This document shows, one piece after another, positions 31,699 through 35,332 of a DNA stretch of 35,332 nucleotides; position 1 is the first letter of the stretch, and each line of letters starts with the position of its first letter. A model generated the notes under the pieces. That model saw nothing but the letters and a program-made list of their open reading frames with translations. It made no database searches and was not told where the DNA came from. The DNA comes from Firmicutes bacterium UBA4916 (GTDB taxonomy: Bacteria; Bacillota; Clostridia; Tissierellales; Tepidimicrobiaceae), in assembly GCA_002398845.1 (NCBI GenBank), contig DHBY01000052.1:77916-113247 (forward strand), read 5' to 3'. The position numbers were made by a program, and so were the translations under genes.

Positions 31699-33078
31699 TT
31701 ATTTATCTGTGGCTTCTGCAGGTCTTTGCCCTTTTTTCTCTAAATGCTTTTCCCATAATTCATCCGCTATTGGCGCCCATTTTTCTGCAGGCCCTACGGT
31801 TTTAGCAATTAAATCCTCTACATCTTCTCTATCTATTGGCTGAGTAGAGTATGCACCTGATTTATTTACCATTTCCTTTATTTTCTCAGGATTATCCAAA
31901 ACTGGACATGGTCTTAAGTGGTTTTGATTAAATGGCTGATTTTGTTTATATTGCATAAATAATGGTGATTGTAGGGCTTCAACTAAACTAACATCTTTAA
32001 TATTAAGATTTGAATAATGTACAAAAGCACAAGGTTCTACATCCCCATTGGCATTAATATGAAGATATCTTCTCCCACCAGCAATACAACCATTAACATA
32101 TTCTCCATCATTCCAGAAATCCATAAGGAATATTGGTTTTTTATTCCTTAACATTCTTTCTTGATGATACATAAATTCTCTTTGCTCTGGTGTTGCTATT
32201 AAGTCAGTTACTGCATCTTTTCCTATTGGAATATAAGTAAAATACCATCCAAACATACATCCTTTGTCAACTAAAAAGTCTACATATTCTTCTGAAGCTA
32301 CAGAATCTGTATTATACTTATGATAACAAGTTGAGAAACCAAAGATTACTCCCTCTTTCTTTAGTAGGTCCATGGCATCCATAACCTTTTTATAAGTACC
32401 TTTTCCTCTTCTCATATCAGTTGCTTCTTCAAAACCTTCTACACTAATAGCCAATCCAAAATTTCCTAACTCTCCTAATTTCTTTGCAAATTCTTCATCA
32501 ACTAAGGTTGCATTTGTAAAAGATAGGAAAGCACAATCACTATGTTCCTCTGCTAATTTTATTAAATCATTCTTCCTTACTAATGGCTCTCCACCTGAGA
32601 ATATATACATATATACTCCTAGTTCCTTGCCTTCCTTAATAACCCTATCTAAAAGGTCATAGCTTAAAGAATCAGTCTTATCATATTCTGATGCCCAGCA
32701 TCCAGTACATTTTAAATTACAAGCGGATGTAGGATCAATTAGTATTGCCCAAGGCACATTACAATTATATTTTTTCTTCATCTTATCTTCGATGGGTATA
32801 CCCACGATTCCGGAATTAATCATATAGTTTATCATAAATTTTTGTCTTGATGCTGGTGATAATTCATCAAAGTATCTTTCCATTAATTTGTGCCAATTGC
32901 TGCTTGGATCGTCCGCTATTTCTCTGAACTTTTGGAGAAATCTTTTATGATTTTCTCTAGTAATAAGTTTTTCGCCCCAATCCAATAGTTTAGACATGTT
33001 TTCCATAGGATCTTTTTCTATATATTTTAGTCCTTCGTTCATAACTTTGGTACTAATAAGTTGTTTTACACTTGCCAT
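31699..33078 (-). CDS. Radical SAM/SPASM-like enzyme of unknown substrate
   Basis: The 459-residue protein has a 110-residue N-terminal helical part, then the radical SAM core with the iron-sulfur motif CNLKCTGCW (about residue 120-128), FSGGEPLVRKNDL and TNATLVDEEFAKKL. Towards the end it has NGCIAGGRRYLHINANGDVE then PCAFVHYSNLN and a final CPVLDN, i.e. four more cysteines in SPASM-like spacing for an auxiliary cluster. The gene follows a TetR regulator by 17 bases, with AAGGGGGAG before the ATG. Proteins with this layout occur in many Clostridia; I know no proven reaction. Pairing with a TetR regulator could point to lipid or envelope modification, which is speculation. Confidence 0.85.
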   Translation of the reverse strand: MASVKQLISTKVMNEGLKYIEKDPMENMSKLLDWGEKLITRENHKRFLQKFREIADDPSSNWHKLMERYFDELSPASRQKFMINYMINSGIVGIPIEDKMKKKYNCNVPWAILIDPTSACNLKCTGCWASEYDKTDSLSYDLLDRVIKEGKELGVYMYIFSGGEPLVRKNDLIKLAEEHSDCAFLSFTNATLVDEEFAKKLGELGNFGLAISVEGFEEATDMRRGKGTYKKVMDAMDLLKKEGVIFGFSTCYHKYNTDSVASEEYVDFLVDKGCMFGWYFTYIPIGKDAVTDLIATPEQREFMYHQERMLRNKKPIFLMDFWNDGEYVNGCIAGGRRYLHINANGDVEPCAFVHYSNLNIKDVSLVEALQSPLFMQYKQNQPFNQNHLRPCPVLDNPEKIKEMVNKSGAYSTQPIDREDVEDLIAKTVGPAEKWAPIADELWEKHLEKKGQRPAEATDK

Positions 33079-33095
33079 TATAACTCCCCCTTAAT

Positions 33096-33683
33096 TTAAA
33101 CTCTTAATCCATCAATTAACAAATCCAATGATTCTGTTTTAACCCTTGTATCCAAATTGACAGAGTTCCTTTGAAGTGTAAATGTTTCAATAAAAGTATA
33201 GATTGTTTCTGCTAAAGATTTACTATCTATTGGTTTAATTTCTTTTTCATTTATCGCTTCTTTTACTAAAATTTCAATAGTTTTCTTTAACTCTTGGGTA
33301 TATTCTTTAAGTTTTTCTAGGGTTTCATTTCTTTCCCTTTTTAATACAAGCCAAATTTCTAACAACAGTACAATAGAATTGTTGTTTTTCTGCCCATTAG
33401 TCAGTTGCTCGACTATTTCTTTAATCTTTTCTATCGATGTTAGCTTATCATCTGCAGCAATAACCTCTATTTGGGTTTGTATTTCCTCTAATGAACTGCC
33501 TACCGTATAATAGAATATTTCATCTTTATTTTTAAAATACTGATAAATAGTGGTTCTTCCCATTCCACATTTTTCAGATATATGGGATATATTTGTATTA
33601 TGGTACCCTCGTTTTGCGAAAACAATTTTTGATTTTTCTATTATCTCCTGTTTTTTAGTTTCATGGTCTACAATTTTAGGCAA
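33096..33683 (-). CDS. TetR-family regulator
   Basis: The 195-residue repressor has the TetR helix-turn-helix in ISHISEKCGMGRTTIYQYFK followed by NKDEIFYYTV (residues about 33-62), and a helical ligand-binding part. Translation probably starts at TTG 33681-33683 (GGAAGGAGG about 11 bases upstream), giving MPKIVDHETKKQEIIEKSK. It is the first gene of a two-gene unit with the radical SAM enzyme; a palindrome in the promoter suggests that it represses itself and that gene. Confidence 0.88.
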   Translation of the reverse strand: MPKIVDHETKKQEIIEKSKIVFAKRGYHNTNISHISEKCGMGRTTIYQYFKNKDEIFYYTVGSSLEEIQTQIEVIAADDKLTSIEKIKEIVEQLTNGQKNNNSIVLLLEIWLVLKRERNETLEKLKEYTQELKKTIEILVKEAINEKEIKPIDSKSLAETIYTFIETFTLQRNSVNLDTRVKTESLDLLIDGLRV

Positions 33684-33743
33684 TATATTTGTATCCTCCT
33701 TCCAACCAAAATAAAATTTGCCTTTAAAATTTGTCTTTAATAT

Positions 33744-33771
33744 ATATTATCATAACCGACACTAATGTCAA
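33744..33771 (-). promoter_or_regulatory. Promoter with overlapping TetR-type operator
   Basis: On the minus strand TTGACA (33766-33771), 16-base spacer, TAATAT (33744-33749). The palindrome GACATTAGTGTC (33758-33769) overlaps the -35 box and spacer, a usual place for a TetR dimer. Confidence 0.65.
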
Positions 33772-33804
33772 TATAAAATATCAATTTTTCCCTTATTTAT
33801 ATAT

Positions 33805-34971
33805 TTATTCAATAGTATAAATAGCCATATTTTCTATTGCTTTTTCTACTAATTTTTCTATATCTATGTTTTCTTCTGACTTTTCAATGTTCTTTAGTTT
33901 TGGTCTAGTTACAGGATGTTTTGGCAAAAACAATGTACAACAATCTTCATAGGGTAGTATAGAGGTTTCATAGGTTTCTATATCCTTTGCTATATCTATA
34001 ATTTCCACCTTATCAAAACCTATTAATGGCCTTAAAATAGGTTTATCAACTGATGCATTTATAACTGATATACCACTCATAGTTTGAGATGCAACTTGCC
34101 CTAGATTCTCTCCAGTAATTAAAGCATCTATATCATTTTCTAAAGCTACCTTTTCTGCTATTCTCATCATAAACCTACGAGATAATATGGTCATCTCATC
34201 TGCTGGGCATTTAGCATTTAGTTCTTTTTGAATCTCTAAAATATTAACACTATATAATTTTATCTTTCCAGTATATACAGTTAATATCTTAGTTAAACTT
34301 TTAACCTTTTCTTCTGCTCTTTCACTAGTAAAAGGATAACTATGAAAGTGGATTCCACTGATTTCTACTCCTCGTTTTGCCATTAAAAATCCTGCCACTG
34401 GACTATCAATTCCACCAGATAATAATAGAAGTCCTTTACCATTTGTACCTACAGGCAACCCTCCATGTCCTTTTATTCTATCAGTATAAATATAACAATT
34501 TTCTTTAATATCTATATATACATAGGTTTCTGGATTGTGTACATCTACATTTAAATTATCAAAGTGATTTAGTATTACACCTCCTATTTCTTTAGATACC
34601 TCTGGTGATTGTATTGGAAAAGATTTATCGGCTCTATTAGTTTTTACTTTAAATGTTTTAACAGGGTCCTTAAGCAATTTTTCTTTCATTATTTCTATAG
34701 AGGCTTTCTCAATCTTTTTCATATCCTTTTCAACTCTAATACAAGGGCTAATATATACAAGGCCAAACACATTCCTTAAACTATTGATTATTTTCTCATG
34801 GTTTTCTTCGGGGGCTTCTATATATATTTTTCCTTGTTCCTTATATATCCTATGATATTCTAAATTACCCATAGCTCTTTTCATTTTTGATATTAATTTA
34901 TCCTCAAAATATTTTCTATTTAGCCCTTTTAATGCTATTTCACCTAGGCTAACGCTAAGGACTTTATCCAC
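33805..34971 (-). CDS. thiI: tRNA 4-thiouridine sulfurtransferase
   Basis: ThiI uses persulfide sulfur to make 4-thiouridine at position 8 of tRNA and, in some bacteria, takes part in thiamin thiazole synthesis. The protein has an N-terminal ferredoxin-like/THUMP region (LKGLNRKYFEDKL to about residue 165) and the PP-loop LLSGGIDSPVAGFLMAKRG (about residues 180-198), followed by ITGENLGQVASQTM and ADEMTILSRRFMMRIAEKVA. No C-terminal rhodanese domain exists (about 388 residues), as usual in Firmicutes. Best start is GTG 34969-34971 with AGGTG 6 bases upstream; ATG 34975-34977 and GTG 34978-34980 are alternatives. It overlaps or abuts the cysteine desulfurase that supplies sulfur. Confidence 0.95.
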   Translation of the reverse strand: MDKVLSVSLGEIALKGLNRKYFEDKLISKMKRAMGNLEYHRIYKEQGKIYIEAPEENHEKIINSLRNVFGLVYISPCIRVEKDMKKIEKASIEIMKEKLLKDPVKTFKVKTNRADKSFPIQSPEVSKEIGGVILNHFDNLNVDVHNPETYVYIDIKENCYIYTDRIKGHGGLPVGTNGKGLLLLSGGIDSPVAGFLMAKRGVEISGIHFHSYPFTSERAEEKVKSLTKILTVYTGKIKLYSVNILEIQKELNAKCPADEMTILSRRFMMRIAEKVALENDIDALITGENLGQVASQTMSGISVINASVDKPILRPLIGFDKVEIIDIAKDIETYETSILPYEDCCTLFLPKHPVTRPKLKNIEKSEENIDIEKLVEKAIENMAIYTIE

Positions 34972-34976
34972 TTTCA

Positions 34977-35332
34977 TCACCTCATAGTTATTTGTCTAAT
35001 TTCTTCAATGGAATTTTTAAGTACTTCTATAGTATAATCTATATCTTCTTTCGTATTTTCATAAGAAAAACAAAATCTTATAGCTCCCTCTATTTGTAAA
35101 TTAGATAATCCTAATGCCGAAAGCACATGGCTTTTCCCTGTTCTCCTAGATGAACACGCTGAGCCAGTAGACACATATATACCTTTGTCTTCCAAATAGT
35201 GAAGCAAAACCTCACCTTTAACATATTCAAAAGAAACATTTAATATATAAGGTGAACCATGGTCATCTATAGGACTATTAATATGAATATGATCTATTTC
35301 TTCTTTTAATCTCTTCACAAAGTAGGATTTTA
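34977..35332 (-). CDS. Cysteine desulfurase, C-terminal part (runs off the right edge)
   Basis: The visible 118 residues show the active-site cysteine loop of NifS/IscS enzymes, YVSTGSACSSRRTGKSHVL, and the following ALGLSNLQIEGAIRFCFSYE block. The enzyme takes sulfur from cysteine and hands it as persulfide to ThiI, whose gene starts at its stop codon. The open frame continues upstream to the window edge (KSYFVKRLK), so the pyridoxal-phosphate lysine and N-terminal domain are outside. Tandem nifS-thiI pairs are common in Firmicutes (NifZ/YrvO type). Confidence 0.93.
   Translation of the reverse strand, partial: KSYFVKRLKEEIDHIHINSPIDDHGSPYILNVSFEYVKGEVLLHYLEDKGIYVSTGSACSSRRTGKSHVLSALGLSNLQIEGAIRFCFSYENTKEDIDYTIEVLKNSIEEIRQITMR

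Noticed and set aside
1..35332. CRISPR array or phage structural module
   Set aside because: No regularly spaced repeats and no phage head, tail or lysis genes were seen.

Overview
The window looks like a chromosomal segment from a low-GC, probably spore-forming Clostridia-type bacterium, and I would guess the Tissierellales. This is inferred from strong AT bias, Firmicutes ribosome binding sites with frequent TTG and GTG starts, a spore-associated DUF1657 gene, MprF, and clostridial gene families. Most housekeeping genes lie on the minus strand.

Region 1 (1-1.9 kb) is damaged: an aminoglycoside-phosphotransferase-family gene with an in-frame amber codon, an acetyltransferase, and a higher-GC methyltransferase 3' fragment with an internal deletion. 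Region 2 (2.0-8.1 kb) is core: polA, coaE, a lytic transglycosylase, a peptide-type solute-binding lipoprotein and tRNA-Leu(GAG) on the minus strand, then tRNA-Leu(CAA) on the plus strand with its own promoter and terminator.

Region 3 (8.15-18 kb), starting at the 3' end of tRNA-Leu(CAA), is accessory and decaying. It holds a ParA remnant, a DUF4177 pseudogene, a DDE transposase fragment, an intact IS3-family element with a damaged orfB, four genes typical of Tn1549-like conjugative elements, a 3'-truncated two-gene insertion sequence, a truncated metallo-hydrolase and a frameshifted deoxyribosyltransferase-like gene. Inside it sits an apparently intact unit: promoter, 22-codon leucine-rich leader peptide, a chain of seven mutually exclusive RNA segments with two tandem terminators, a sodium:amino-acid symporter (NSS) gene, and its 31-residue MetS-like small subunit, which was missed by simple ORF calling. 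I read the leader as a branched-chain amino acid (leucine) attenuator in which one ribosome-position decision is passed down a domino of hairpins. This is the strongest candidate for an undescribed system here.

Region 4 (18-28.9 kb) is core or semi-core: DUF1657, an operon of a beta-CASP metallo-hydrolase, a PsiE-like protein and MprF, an FAD oxidoreductase, and a polyamine operon (cupin regulator, potA, potB, potC, potD) with a clear promoter. Region 5 (29-35.3 kb) holds znuA-znuC-znuB, a TetR regulator with a radical SAM/SPASM enzyme under an operator-bearing promoter, and a cysteine desulfurase with ThiI. All functional calls come from reading the sequence; no database search was possible.
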